64,000 bases of DNA from Blepharisma japonicum (GCA_949751835.1 CATKHK010000021.1:310001-374000); one strand, 5' to 3'; counted from the first letter of the stretch, positions 33,702 through 46,874 are shown. Notes: generated from the letters alone by a model not told the origin. Program-made: numbers and translations.

Positions 33702-34895
33702 TTAATGATGAAACTCTTTCATTCGCTTTGGAAAAAATTTAGATTTTTCCTGTAAATCAAAATTTTGACCAGAAGAGTTTTTCCTTGTATGCAATGCAGA
33801 ATGCTTATGACTATCCAAGCTTCTTTCCTGAGTATGAGATGCGCTCTCAATAACTTTTTTTTCAAATTCGATATCTTTTGAAAGTGTATCAACGGGCTTT
33901 GCAGATCCAAAGGGGTTAGCCTTAGGTTTTTTATTTTCCTTCACAGCATTATTGTTCCCATTACTCTCTTTAGATATTGAATGGGAGTTATCTCTGCTTG
34001 TCTCATCATTCTTATCAAAAATGTCAATGCTTTTTGTTTTGCTATATGACTGTTGGCTTGGATTTTCATGTATGGTTATCCTTGAAGAATTTTCTGGGTA
34101 TATTTGGTATTCAATTTTTTCATCTCTAGGATGAGATAAAGAGCTATCAGTTGACGATGTCGCAAGAAAGTGCTCTTGATCAAATTTTAAATCTTTCTCT
34201 AGACGATCAATAGGTCGAGCATTACCGAAAGGGTTCCTCTTATATTCAGTCTGTATATTCTGCCCAGTATTCAATGAATGGACATTCATTGCAATGGTCT
34301 CACCTTTATGAATTGATTCAGGATGCCCAATGTTTTCTCGCCTAGATTCATCAGGTCCAATTACAATTTTTCTATCTTTTATGATCTCAATTTTAGGATT
34401 TTCCGTTCTGTTATTTTCGGATGCTTCAATTTTAGATCTTATTAATGGTTTAGGGTTTGCATCAATAAATTTATCTGGCTCATTTACCTTCCTTCCATTT
34501 TCTTCTAAACTGATTTTTACTCTTCTTCCCCTAAACTCTTCCTCATGCCTTTTAGCTATTTTAATCCCTATATCTTGGCTATATGCAGTGGCAATGACGA
34601 TACCATTGAACCTATTCCTGCTTGTCAGCAATTCTAGTTTTGCTTCAGAAAACCTTAGGCCTAAGAAATCATAAATTTCTCATTTGTCTCTAACATTATA
34701 GTTTATATTGGTTAACTTGAAAACGTAAGGAGGCTTAGCTTCTTTTATTTTATTGGCAAGTTTGTCATAAAGATGCTTCTCTATAGGCGTCTCTTTGACA
34801 ATTATCGGCTCTATTTCTGCTTTGAAAGGTTCTTCACTTTCCGATAGTTCTTCTTCGCTTTCATCAGCCCATGTGAATTTTTTAGTTTGATCCAT
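33702..34895 (-). CDS. eIF4B/eIF4H-like RNA-binding protein
   Basis: ATG 34895 to TAA 33702, 397 aa, TGA as Trp at 34680. eIF4B stimulates the helicase eIF4A during ribosome recruitment. The N-terminus is acidic (ADESEEELSESEEPF). One RRM follows: RNP2-like YVFKLTNINYNV and RNP1-like NGIVIATAYS, ending FRGRRVKISL. Two copies of the eIF4B hallmark come next, NPFGNARPIDRLEKD and NPFGSAKPVDTLSKD, about 80 residues apart. The rest is disordered, Ser/Lys/Asn-rich. RRM plus PFG-A-P repeats make the call fairly specific. Confidence 0.82.
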
Positions 34896-35010
34896 TTTTT
34901 TCTTTGTTAATTCATTGGATTATTTTAATAATATCCAAACCAATAATATGAATTATTTAAGCAGGTAATAACAATAATTGACTAATTAAATAACCTTTTA
35001 TATATTATAT

Positions 35011-36420
35011 CTAGAGTAGTTCCAACACGTTTTGATTTGATTCTCCATCTTCTTCTTCTTTTAGCAATTCCATAGCTGCTTCAATTACTTCATTCTGTAT
35101 TTCGCCCGTTGTCATGCTTCCTCTAGCAGGATCATTCCTTATTGCATGTTTGTTTCCAAAATAAACTTCACTATCAATAGCAAGGCTTTTCCAAGTCTCT
35201 AATACTCTTGAAGCTCTAGCTTTAGCAGTTTCTCCCAATGACATTGTTGGTACTACATTACTTAACTCAATAATAATACAAGATATATCATCTATCATAG
35301 CATTTTGCTTTTCAACTATCCCAAATCACCTATATCTCGCTTCTTCACACAAAAGTCTAGCTATAGACGAATTTTTAGCATTAGCAGGGTATTCAGATGA
35401 TTTTCCTTTGCAAAATGTTCTGAATTTCTCTACAAAATTGATGACATCAAGCTGATCCATAACATCCCAAATTCCATTGCTGGCAATTACAATGAATTGA
35501 TCGGCTTCAGGGTAAATTTCAAAAGAATTGCATACAGGGGTCGAAATTACCCCGATTTCTTTAGCAAGCGCATCTCCGATGGTTCTGGATGTCGTTAGTC
35601 CAGGCAGATTGCCAGGATTCAACCAAACTCTGTAAGGTCCAACAGGTTCGCCTAGCTCATCTACCATTCTTTCCACTATTCCACCAGATTCCGTTATTCT
35701 CTTATATTCAACCTCATGATTAGGTTTCTGCTTTACAGTCAGCGGAATTGGTACCAAAATTCGAGACGGTTCGATACTTCTTACATATGGCCCTGCTTCC
35801 ATCCCACCATCTGATTCTTCAAAAGCTTCATCGTTCAATGTAGGTGAATCATCACTCGGCAGAGTAGCTAAAACAGCTTGAGGATGGCCTACACTCCCGA
35901 TATGAATTCCTGTAGAGTTTATGACAAGTACTACAGCTGTACATCCTGATAAAGAGTAACTGATCCCGCTCTCGCTTAACTTTTCATCACACTGAATAAC
36001 CATCTCAGTTATTGCTTCTTTTGGGCTGTTTTCAAATTTTTCAGTGTTTTCTGAGAAGTAATTAAGCATAAACTTTTTACAGTAGGCAATTATTTTGTCA
36101 CCTTCTGTTCCATGACCATCAAAAAGAATGCAAAAAAGTGAGCCATTTTTGGAAATAAAAGCGTAAGTGTCCATTGAGGGGTTTGCTTTACCGTCGAGAT
36201 GATCAAGATTTGGAAGGACACTCCCACATATTCTTAAAGGTAATTTATATACAGCTGTAAGAAGACTTTGCTGATGGATTGGACCTGGAAGGTGAATTTC
36301 TTCAGATGAATGCCTGACGTGATGGTCTCGGTCGGTTACTTTGAGAGATACAGAGTTGAAATATTGCAAGTCTTGAATACTTTGAATTTTTTGCGACGCA
36401 TTTATACACCAGTTTCCCAT
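35011..36420 (-). CDS. PP2C-family phosphatase fold, probable pseudophosphatase
   Basis: ATG 36420 to TAG 35011, 469 aa, TGA as Trp at 35326. Starts MGNWCINAS, a likely N-myristoylation signal. PP2C landmarks: FDGHG (Asp101), SRTIGD (Asp283) and the beta-sheet core. The third metal-binding Asp of the ASDG motif is Asn315 (AAT codon, 35476-35478; ASNGIWDV), and the usual GDSRA strand reads GSVGHPQAV. Both losses suggest weak or no catalysis. The paralogue at 46875-48275 keeps both motifs. A role as an anchored pseudophosphatase is inference. Confidence 0.87.
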
Positions 36421-37315
36421 AAATTTATAAATAAATTACAGCTATTTTTTAAATAAAATGATATGGTTAGTTTAAATCTCGGTATTTTTGTGAGCAGATT
36501 ATCGAAATTGATAAGGGATTAATCTTTTAAAAATGGATAGAAAAGAATAAGAAAGCCCACTACTTCGGTTTAAATGGCGGGAATATATATTGAGCTAAGC
36601 CGACATTTCATGATGCAAACGATGTAAAGATAAAGACAGATATTGAGATAGAACTTTTTGAAATAAAATGTAATAATATAAGAAAAAGTTTAAATAATGA
36701 GACCAATATCAGAAATGTAATAAAAAAGGAGTATTTAAAATTTTTTGAATATTAAAAATAATTATAAATCAATAAATTCTAGTATTTTTTTGTTAGCGAT
36801 TATATAAATTTATATATCTTGTTGCATCTAATAAAATTGAATTTTAATGGAAAAAATTTTAAGTAAAATTTATAAAAAGGATTGCGAGAGCCTTGCTTTA
36901 AATATTAATAAATTCAATTTTAAAATTGATAAATATCGTGGATATATGCTATTTTTTATTTTCCAGTAAAAAATATAATTTTGGTAATGCGGCCTAAAAC
37001 GAGATTTTGTTGCTAATAAAATTATTAGCATTATATTGGCTGCTATTAAATGCATGGCATTTATCTAGGTCAAAATATAGCATGATATAGTGAAATTAAG
37101 AAGTATTTCAATATTTTTTCATTTTAAAAGTAAAATTGTAAAATACTTAACTAGCAATAATCTTAGCCAGATCAACATATCCTTAAATTCTTCATTAAAA
37201 ATTTTTTCTTTCTATATAAAAAGCAAGCATTTTAAAATTAAATTATCTTCGTTAATGCCTAAGTAGAACCCCTTCCGAAAGATGGAAGTCATCTCAAGAG
37301 ATTCTTGCACGAAAT
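36421..37315. other. Intergenic, ~900 bp, nothing recognised
   Basis: Among the longest spacers here, lying between divergent starts of the PP2C-fold and INO80 genes. It is AT-rich apart from a slightly GC-richer patch at about 36560-36640 without clear pairing. No frame is convincing. Confidence 0.45.
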
Positions 37316-40300
37316 ATGTCAACCAGTGGACGAGATTTATCGATGCTTGCTTATCTACTCAGAAACACCTTAGAGGTAACATTCACACAGAGATCAGTAG
37401 AGTTTAGTATATCTGAGGATCAATCTCAACCCTTAGTGTCCTCTGAGACGCATCCTCAGTCTTCACTTTTAGGTCTTCCATCTCTCCCCATCATAGGAAC
37501 GCCTCTCCTTCCTCAAAAACGACAACGCTATGAAATAGAGATCAGAAAATCCCTTGATTCAAACCAGGAAAGTCCATGTGAGCAAGGAATGTTTCCTTAT
37601 AAGGTCCTCAAGCTCAACAACAGGGCGCACAAAATTGAGCATTATCTCAGAAAATGCTGTGAGCTATCAGATACTGACGAAGAAGAAAGGGCAGAAGAAG
37701 AAATCCTCCTCAAAAAAGCATATGAACAAGATTTTTCACTAGATCAGGATAGATATGTAGGCTTAAGAAGAAGCGATATTATGGCCATCCAAAAATATCA
37801 AATTGATCCAAACAAATTACCCAAATTAAGCTTCAGCTTTGAAAATTTCCGACCAGAACAACTAAGCGCGCTGCTTGCCAGAGTCAAACCTACCTCGGCT
37901 TTAAAGATTCACAACCCATCAATACGCAAAATTACTGCTTCAAAAGAGCTCCCGCGTGCACCCACAAAAACACAAAAGCCTCGCTCCACAAATAAAAGTG
38001 TCTCAGAAAAAGTGGAAAGCATTTTAATAAAAAAAGCATTAAGTTTCCTCATAAAGCGAGACCTTCCTAAAGCTTTTAAAGGCATGCAAAAACAAAGAGG
38101 AGACCTCAGAAATAACTGCAAAAGGATCAGTCAGCTCTGTTCAAAAGAAGTCGCCAAAAAAGCTAACAAAATGCAAAGAGAGGCTAAAGAATCAACAGTG
38201 AGGGCGAAAAGACTGCAGAGAGAAATGGTCAGCTATTGGAAAAGAAAAGAAAGAGAAACGGCTGATATGAGGAGAAAAAGGGAAAGGGAAGAAAACGAAA
38301 TAAGGAAAAAAAGAGAAGAAGAGGAAGAATCATTAAAACAGAGGAAAAAATTAGAGTATATCATGAGGCAGTCTGATATTTATGCAATTTTTATGGCACA
38401 GAAGTTGGGTATTATGCCAACTGTGACTTCCCATGTATCAAGCATTGGGGTTGATGAAGACCAGGCAAGAGAAAGCGTGAAAACTATGATAAAAGAGCAT
38501 AGAGATCATTTAAAGAAATTTGGAGATGAATCAGATGCGAATAATGAAGACTTAAAAGATGTCGGACTTATGGGGCTTGATAGAGTTGATGAAACCAAAA
38601 TATTTTCGAGAATTGAAGAAACTCCACCAATTTTTACTGGGTATTTAAAGGATTATCAGATGAAAGGTCTAAGGTGGCTTGATAATCTTTATGACCAAGG
38701 AATCAATGGGATTTTAGCTGATGAAATGGGCCTTGGAAAAACGATTCAAACTATCGCTTTACTTGCTCACTTAGCATACACCAAAAATATTTGGGGACCT
38801 TTTTTAATTGTTTGCCCAGCTTCCACTTTACACAACTGGCTTGCAGAATTAAATAAATTTTGCCCAACTTTAAAAACACTCCCATACTGGGGACAAATGA
38901 AAGAAAGAAAATCTCTAAGAAGATACATGCAAAATAAAAAACTAGGTAATGATGATTCCGCATTCCATGTGTGTGTTACTTCTTATCAGCTAGTTTTAGC
39001 AGATGAGAAGAGTTTTCAAAAAGTGATGTGGAAATATATGATTTTAGATGAAGCTCATGCCATTAAAAATACCTCAACCCAAAGATGAAATGTTTTGTTA
39101 GGATTTAATGCAAGGAATAAACTCTTATTGACTGGAACTCCTATACAAAATTCAATGGCTGAACTGTGGGCTTTGCTGCATTTTATCATGCCAAAGCTTT
39201 TTGATTCCCATGAACATTTTGAAGAATGGTTTTCTAAAGATATAGAAGCTCATTCAGTAGATGCTGGTTCGCTAAATCAGCACCAGCTCCAAAGATTGCA
39301 TGCGATTTTGAAGCCTTTCATGCTTAGAAGAGTGAAAAAAGACGTTGAAAGCGAAATCGGCAAGAAAACTGAGCATGAGTATTTCTGTGACCTTACAAAC
39401 AGACAAAAGATGCTTTATAGTATGATCAAAAGAAAGCTAAATATAAGTGAGCTATTTTCTATGACAGACAGTAAAGCAAAGGTGGAGAATCTGATGAATT
39501 TAATGATGCAATTCCGAAAAGTTTGCAACCATCCTGATCTATTTGAAAGACGGCCTGAACACACACCAATTTCATTCCATGACCCTCTTCTCCAAAACTG
39601 CCAACCAAAGCCAGGCTTTAACCAGCTTACAGAAGTGCGTATTGGTAATAAAAATCCTATATGCTTCCAAATTCCCAGGATAATTTATAATGAGCTGTTT
39701 CTTGACATCAAAAAATTGCCTTCTATATATGATACGGAGTATTTTTGGTTTTTTAGACTTTTAGGGCTAAGTTATAATGAAGGAATTAATATCATTGAGT
39801 CTCCACAGCTTATAAGAGGCATCATTGCTTTGCATTATATCAAAAGGTATTCACGTCTATTAAAATATGAAGGTGCTAAGCTGCCTTTACTGTTATACAG
39901 ACACTCTAAAACTCCAATAAAGATTTCAGATGAAATAATCCCGCACATATTGGCAGATTTAGTTACTCCAGTAGCTATAGCGTCTCCAATAGAGTTTTCA
40001 TGCTCCACAATTCACTTTACGCTGAATTGGCAATTTGTGAAGCAGTCTCCATCTCTAAAGAGGATTTTATTAGGAAACTCCTTTAAGCCCAGTTATTTCA
40101 ATGAGTGTCAAGGCCAACATATTGACTTACTATTCCCTCAAGGCTTCAATATTTCAACCCCTTGTTATGTTGATTTACCAAGTATAGAAAAGCTTTTACA
40201 CGACAGTGCCAAGCTAAAAATTCTTGATAGGTTACTTAAAAAGCTATATGACGAAAACCATCGAGTCTTAATTTTCTGCCAAATGACCAAAATGCTTGAC

Positions 40301-40867
40301 ATTTTAGAAGACTTTTTGTATTTCCGAAAATACTCATTTTTGCGCATGGATGGATCTACAAATATATCAGAGCGTAGAGACTTAATAGATGAATTTCAAA
40401 ACCATACTGATGTGTTTGCATTTATCCTTTCTACAAGAGCTGGAGGCTTAGGTGTAAATTTAACTGCAGCAGATACTGTTATTTTTTACGATATTGATTG
40501 GAATCCTACAATGGATGCTCAAGCTACAGATAGAGTGCATAGAATTGGCCAAACAAAGCCAGTTGACGTGTATAGGCTTATCACTTCTCATACTGTGGAA
40601 GAAAATATCCTTAAAAGAGCCAAGCAAAAACAAACGGTACAATCCACAGTCTACGCAGGAGGTGCTTTTAAAGCTGATATTTTCAGGCCATCAGAGCTAA
40701 CTGAGCTTTTACTTGATGATAATGATATTGAGCATGTAAACCATACTAAAATGTTTATGGGAATGAATAAGAGGCCGAAAAAACAAAAAGAAAAGAAAGA
40801 AGAAAAAACGGGTAAAGAAACTGAAGGGTTCAATATCACGGAGTTTGTTGAGAGCGAAATTAGTTAA
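37316..40867 (+). CDS. INO80: INO80 chromatin-remodelling ATPase
   Basis: ATG 37316 to TAA 40867, 1183 aa, with one TGA as Trp (STQR-W-NVLL, 39086). INO80 slides and exchanges nucleosomes. Order: disordered N-terminus; basic HSA/DBINO helix (~240-370, rich in RKREREENEIRKK); Snf2 ATPase lobe 1 with DEMGLGKT (~470) and DEAH (~579); a long insertion between lobes (~680-930), diagnostic of INO80/SWR1; lobe 2 with LIFCQMTKMLDILEDF (~985) and ATDRVHRIGQ (~1070). The match GPFLIVCPASTLHNWLAEL is INO80-like. It converges on the CDPK gene, stops ~16 bp apart. Confidence 0.95.
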
Positions 40868-40883
40868 ATTCTATAAAATTAGG

Positions 40884-42419
40884 TTAAAATTTATTGATAA
40901 GGAGCGAGTAAAATTCCTTTATGTCAATTTCGCCATCCAGATTTTGGTCAGCTTCTTTAATAATTTCTTGCCATGTTTGATTCTTTATCAAGATTGTATC
41001 TTCTAGCATTTCTTGGAGCTCAGACACAGAAATTTTTCCACTTGCATCCTTATCAAGCATCGAAAATGTTACTTCTAAATTTTTTTTTGACAATAAAAGC
41101 TGATGTTCAGCACTTGCCCTTAGAAATTCAGTAAATTCTAAAAACCCATTCCCATCAATATCGACATTATTTAGTGTTTCTTTGGCAAAATCTCTGCCTA
41201 CATGATCACCCATTACACTGGAATAAAATTTAATAAGCTCAACTTTGCTGAGTTTCCCATCTCCATTTTTGTCAATTTTTTTGAAAGCTTTTAAGAGTTC
41301 TTCTGAATCATCATGGGTTATTATTTGAGCAGCAATGAAGGTTTGGATTCCATCTTTCAGCTTTGATGAACAGTGAAACGAAATTAAATTTTCCATAGAT
41401 TTTTGAAGGACATTTGGGCTTATATTTATATTTTCTCGAAAATTTTTTACCCAAGGGTTTTGTAGAGCTGCTAGTGCACTAATTCTTGTGGGAAAATCTT
41501 TATTAAGTAAATCTTTGAGCAATAATATAGCATTATCAGAAATTAATAAACTTTCTAAGATTGAAACATCAAGAAGATCTTGTTTAATGCTTAGCTCGAG
41601 CTCTTTTTGGGTTCTATTTTTAAATGGAGCTTTTCCTGTTAATAATAAATACATGATACACCCTATGCTTCAAAGGTCGCATTTTTCATTGTAAAATTCA
41701 TCAGATACTTCTGGAGCTGTATAAAATGAATTTCCAAGCTTTTCTTGATAATGACGACTCATATCAACAAATGCAGACACCCCAAAATCAATTATTTTTA
41801 TAATTAAATCATTTCCTTTTTTCATAAGACAAATAGAGTTTGGAGACAGGTCTCGATGCAGAACTTTGTGATCATGAGCATACGCAACAGCAGACAATAA
41901 TTGCTCAATAAGTGAGCTCACTTGCACTTCAGTTAAAGCTCTTTCCTCTTTTAACTTGTCTAGTAGCAATCCTCCATCTCAGCACTCCATAATGATATAA
42001 AATCTTTTATCATCAGCAAGGATATCAAAAATTTTCAATATATTAGGATGGTCTAGCTTTGATAAAGCCTTGACTTCACGCCTTAAGCTCTTTTCATCAA
42101 AATAACTTTCGTTACCTTTTGGAATTGGGACAATCTTAACAGATCTGATCAGGCCAGTTTTTTTGTGAATGCATTTTCGGTATTCAGCATAAGGAAAAGT
42201 AGCGATCACTTCTTGGACGTCATAAACGTCCAGAAAAGATTCACCTGGAACAAAAATTTTCCTTTCGACTTGTATGAGAGTGAAGTTACTAGGAGATTTA
42301 ATAGATTGACTTTCTGATAGAGTGTCATCTTTTAGCTTTTTCTCCTCATTATTAGGACGTAAAGATTTAGGACGAATAGGCACAACTGTGTCTTTTCCTT
42401 TCCCTCCAGTGCAGCCCAT
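40884..42419 (-). CDS. Calcium-dependent protein kinase with atypical kinase core
   Basis: ATG 42419 to stop at 40884, 511 aa, TGA as Trp at 41979 and 41670. MGCTGGKGKD suggests N-acylation. Kinase domain ~62-325, junction helix, then four EF-hands (DKNGDGKLS ~378, DIDGNGFLE ~418, DKDASGKIS ~451, DQNLDGEID ~488), the CDPK plan. The kinase core is atypical: the Gly loop has no glycines (VIATFPYAEYRKC) and the catalytic loop reads HRDLSPNS instead of HRDLKPEN. Val-Lys (SVKIV) and DFG (IIDFGVSAF) remain. Activity is therefore uncertain. Confidence 0.9.
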
Positions 42420-42690
42420 TTTAAAATAAATCCATTCATAGAAACAAATTAATTTTCCTTTATTTTATTAATTATTAATATTCTTTTTCAGTATAACTAA
42501 TAGTCTGCTCATGAGAATTATTTTTAAGCTTTATCAGATAAGCACTATTTTAGAAATAGTAGTTTTAATAATTTTTAATTTCCTGCAAATCAAAGCTTAT
42601 CATCTGCACTTAATCATTAGAAATTACCATAAACTCTCATGAATTTTAATTTTTGTAACTCTTTATTTTTATTAATCAAATTAACAGCCG

Positions 42691-45618
42691 TTATTTATGA
42701 TGGTCTTTCTTTTTAATACCCTCTTTAAATTTCGTAACGCTTTTTACAACGGTAGCTATCAATGCTACATTCTTTTCTGGCTTGGATCTCCACAGCCTTT
42801 GGATTTTAGTTGCAGCTATTTTTGAATGGAATTTCTTTATTTCCATACTCCTCAAAATTTCAATGAATTTTTCACATGCAACTTTAATGTTGCTCATCGT
42901 CGGTCTTCCTATATCTTTCTCTTCTAGTGTCAATTTATAGCCCAGATATCTTATATCATGAGAATTGTACTCTAAAAATGCATGCTGTCCTTGTAAAAAT
43001 AAGCATCATAAATGGTTATAAACATCTTCTAAATTCCACACCCAGTACTCTTCTATTGGCATTTCGTATTTATGGAGTATCAAATGCTCAAGCTTATTCA
43101 TCTGCTCTTTAAGCTCACAAATTCCCATAGAATTCATACAATCTTTGAGATATTCAAGGCTTTTTGCGTCTTCTTTATAATCCTTGTGGATTTGCCCCAT
43201 TTTATATGAATATTTCCCAGCAAATATATCGATTTCTCCATCGGCTTTTAGTTCTGGTTTCTCCCATTGTCCTTTCAGCAGCAAAATATTATAAAATAGC
43301 CCATTCTCATTAGCAATTAAAAAGAAGTCATCAGCCGTTATACATTCATTAGAAATATTTCAACAATCCCTATACATTTTGATCATCATACTTTCTGGTA
43401 TATTATGCGAAATATTTTTACATATAGAATGAAAAGCCTTATAGCTAATATCCTTTCCTTTGGAGATTTTTTTTGCTTCTTCAAAAAGATCAACAATAGC
43501 AGCGTACCTATGCTTTTTTTCTTGCCGATAATACTCCAGCATCACTCTTAATGCTAAAGAACATTCTATTGATTTTGCGCCTTGATTTTCTGTTGACTTG
43601 CTTTCAAGAATAGCTATGAGTTCCCTAAGGTTGTTTTCTGGGAGATTTTTCATCATTATTTGAACAGTTTCAATAGCTCTTGTTAGATTTATATAATGTA
43701 TAGCTATGTATTTAGCAGAAGTTTGGTTTAGTTCAGGACCTTTAAATAGCATATATCGGCAGTGCAGATAAAATCCTAGCTCATCAAGCATCAAATCTTC
43801 ATTTAAAAATTCTCGAAAAGTGTTTAATTCTCATAGCTTTTTCGCAGATTCTTGTGTGATGCCAAGAAGTAATGTAAATCTTATTTCATCAGCTTGATTC
43901 TTTTTCCACCACTCAAGCTCTTTGACTGTCCTTGAGGTTTCATCAATTGTAAATTGTCCTAGTCAATTATATACAAAATCAGTGAACCTTGAAGGTGTTC
44001 GGTATGGAGAAGCTCCACACATTAGATGCTCAAAATATTTTGAATCATAAATAGCTCTTATAATTATATAAATTCAATTTTGAAAAGGTGGTGAAAATAA
44101 AGCTTGATTTGAACTGGGAACACCAACCATTTGTGTAAATGTAGGGCGCGCATATTTGAATTTGGTTAAATCAATTTCATTAATGGTCTCTTTATTGAAA
44201 GTTTGTGGAGTTTTAGTATTTTTGTTAAAAGATCCTAAAGTAGATCTAGCAAGATCAAAAAGAGGGTCTGTGAGTGGAACCATAACTTCTAGCTCAAAAT
44301 GAGAAGTATCTTTACCCTCTATTACAGCATATTTCAGCATTTCGTAATCTGATTTCAAAGTGTCATAACTTCGTTTTATAGCTGTTTTTGCTATGATAAC
44401 TGCATCAAGGTCTTCAGAAATCATTAGCATCCTATTGACTTGCCTATCTAAAGAATGTTTCAGCTTTTTATTTAAATCTTGAGAAGTATCAAGTCTATGC
44501 GTTAAATCGCGGTTTTCATTTGTCAATCTTTCAATTTCTTCTTTTTTATCAGAAATCACATCTTTAGACAGGCCTAATTCATGCTGCAGCTTACTCATGC
44601 TGATCCTATTGGCTTCAATAATCTTTTTATGCAGTGCTATAGCTTCTTCTAAATTCATTTTTTCCTGAGTTATCGATTTAATTGTTTTGACTAAGTCTTC
44701 ATTATTTCTAGCAGGCTCAGGTGTTCTTAACTTAGCTTGAAGATGATTTTCGAGAACCGCTTTTTCCATATTCCAATTTTTTTCTTTTGCTTCATATTTT
44801 TCAATTTCTATTCTGCTTTTTCTTTGCCATTCTTTTAGTCTCTCTTTTGCGTCAAAATACTTTTTCTTATATTTCAGAGCATCTTTTGAAGCCTCATTAC
44901 TATTTTTCTCATAATTTTCAATTCTCTCTTTATACTGTATCCAGGAATCGTGAATTCTTACTACTGAGCTGATTGTGTCTGAAAGAATTTTTTCTAAATG
45001 ATGGCATTCTTTGAGAGCCAGCATTTTTCCCTCTTGATTAAACCAATCGCAATGGATAACCTACGTATTTTTCACTGTTTTCGACAAATATTCAACTGCT
45101 ATTTGCAAGTTTGATAGAGAAATTAAGTCTTTTTTGCCTTTCAACAAATCCTAACTGTATGTTACTTTCAATTGTTCTCTCAACCCATCAAAATTGGAGT
45201 CAATATCTTTAGCTTTTTCAGACTCGATTAAGAAGGATGCTCTTGTGTTGGCTTGAGAAAGTTTTAGTCCTTGCAATTTATGAGTATATTTTTCGAGATA
45301 ATTTATTGTTGTAGGCTTCACTGCTTCATTAAATGTGTTACTTTTATTAATATAAGAAATATTGCTGATTGAGGTAAGAGGATCTAGGGTTCTATTTGTA
45401 TTTAAGCCTTTTGATTTGGATAAGTCAAGCTTGCTTAAAGTAGTGTACTTAAATTTATTAGGAAGAACTCTTGAGCTTAAAGGATTTCCAAGGGTCGGTG
45501 AAAGGGGAAGCTTGCTGATATTAACTGGTGTGCTACTTCTTGCAGTTTCTTCTGGAGTGATATCATGCGAAGGACCTACTCTTCTATCAAAAGTTTTTAG
45601 ACTATTCACCTTTTTCAT
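42691..45618 (-). CDS. 965-aa coiled-coil protein with IQ motif; two introns
   Basis: Exons 45166-45618, 45076-45150 and 42691-45060. The three pieces are joined by two 15-nt introns; all junctions are phase 0, and the middle exon is only 25 codons. TGA is read as Trp near 44074, 43831, 43360 and 43006, among others. Residues 1-150 are Ser/Pro/Thr-rich and disordered (HDITPEETARSSTPVN). Coiled coil spans ~190-440 (YKKKYFDAKERLKEWQRKSR). A helical region follows with EF-hand-like spacing but no full calcium loop, and near the C-terminus AATKIQRLWRS is an IQ (calmodulin-binding) motif. No family name can be given. Confidence 0.78.
45061..45075 (-). other. 15-nt intron 2 (GTG start) in the IQ/coiled-coil gene
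   Basis: Minus-strand sequence GTGAAAAATACGTAG between ACA (Thr) and GTT (Val). It begins GTG rather than GTA, the only such one here. Splicing joins EYLSKT to VIHCDWFNQEGKMLALKE. A is at position 10. Confidence 0.75.
45151..45165 (-). other. 15-nt intron 1 in the IQ/coiled-coil gene
   Basis: Minus-strand sequence GTAACATACAGTTAG between AAA (Lys) and GAT (Asp). The in-frame TAG would end the protein at 155 residues; splicing opens the 25-codon exon 45076-45150. A is at position 10. Confidence 0.8.
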
Positions 45619-45712
45619 TATTTTGACTATAAATAAAATCTTTATTTAAATTAAAATATTGATTTTCACATTAATAATTTAATTGAAATTATTAAGATTT
45701 TTCAGGTAAAAA

Positions 45713-46786
45713 ATGTTCAGCTATAAGAGTTTTTTGGATCCAAGTTTAACAGGGAAATTTTATCCTTCTTCATATAAAAAAAGAGTAAAAGTACATAGAA
45801 GCTCTGAATCTGTGGAAAATAAAATAAAACACTATCGATTATTAACACCAGCAAAAATTGATGATTTAGGAATTCATATAAACCAAAAGCAAAATAACCA
45901 AAATTTTCACCAAAAATTCAATTATTCTCATAAAAAAGATAAAAACATGAGCTTCCAAGGAATGCAACCATGTAGCCCAAATATATCCTTGTCCAACAAA
46001 TTTAGCAAATCGAAGTCTCCACTATTGAAAATGAAATATAAAGAATCTCCAAATCATCTCCATTCATCATTTGATCTTACTCATAGACATGAAAAATCAA
46101 TTTACTTGGGAAATTCATACATTATTAGTGATGAGCTAAACCAATCTAAAGTCATTAAGCTTCCTAAAATAAAAGCCATAAATCAAAAAATACCTCAAAT
46201 TTCAATGATAAATGAAATGGAACAGTTCCAAAATAAAGTAAATTCAAAGTACGAAAAAATCTATGAAATGATCAACGCAGATAATGCTGATAAAGTGAAT
46301 AAACAAATTTTAATTGATTATCTTTCGTCAGGCAACTTAGGATTTAGTGATTGTTTATTAGAGCCTTGAAATAATGATGATAGTCTAAAAGTAAATATTG
46401 AAGAATATAGCCATAAAGCTGGCATAATAATTAGAACTTTTGCAGTTACAAACAAAGAGAATTTTGATAAAGAAGAATTTTTAGCAGTTTGTAGTGTTTA
46501 TGAACACTTTTTTGGAAATAAAAATATGGATTTTTCTGATAATCTGAAAATGTATAATTTAAGAAAGAAAATAAAAGAATTAGCGACACTTTTCAATAAA
46601 TGAACAGAAACAAGTATTATTGACTCCGATAAAATCATTAATTCTTGCAAATCCTTAGAACTTATATATGACGAAACTGATTATCTTTGTGAGAAAATCT
46701 ATCATACAAAATTTTCATTTTTGAATTTTCTAAAATGAATTCCGTTATTTATGAAAATTTATAAATACAAAAAAAATAAAAGATAG
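45713..46786 (+). CDS. 357-aa hypothetical protein
   Basis: ATG 45713 to TAG 46784-46786, with TGA as Trp at 46367, ~46601 and ~46736. The first ~160 residues are basic and low-complexity (KKRVKVHRSSESVENK, HSSFDLTHRHEKS). The second half is a helical domain (YDETDYLCEKIYHTKFSFLN). It diverges from the IQ/coiled-coil gene with 94 bp between the starts. No family recognised. Confidence 0.7.
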
Positions 46787-46874
46787 ACGAATTCTAATTT
46801 AATATAACTCTAGGTATGACAATTTAATAGCAAACTTGAATAAAAATATTTACAAATTAATAACTACCTCGACA

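Noticed and set aside
36560-36640. Possible C/D snoRNA in the spacer before INO80
   Set aside because: A box C-like ATGATGC is present but no matching box D, terminal stem or guide region could be seen.
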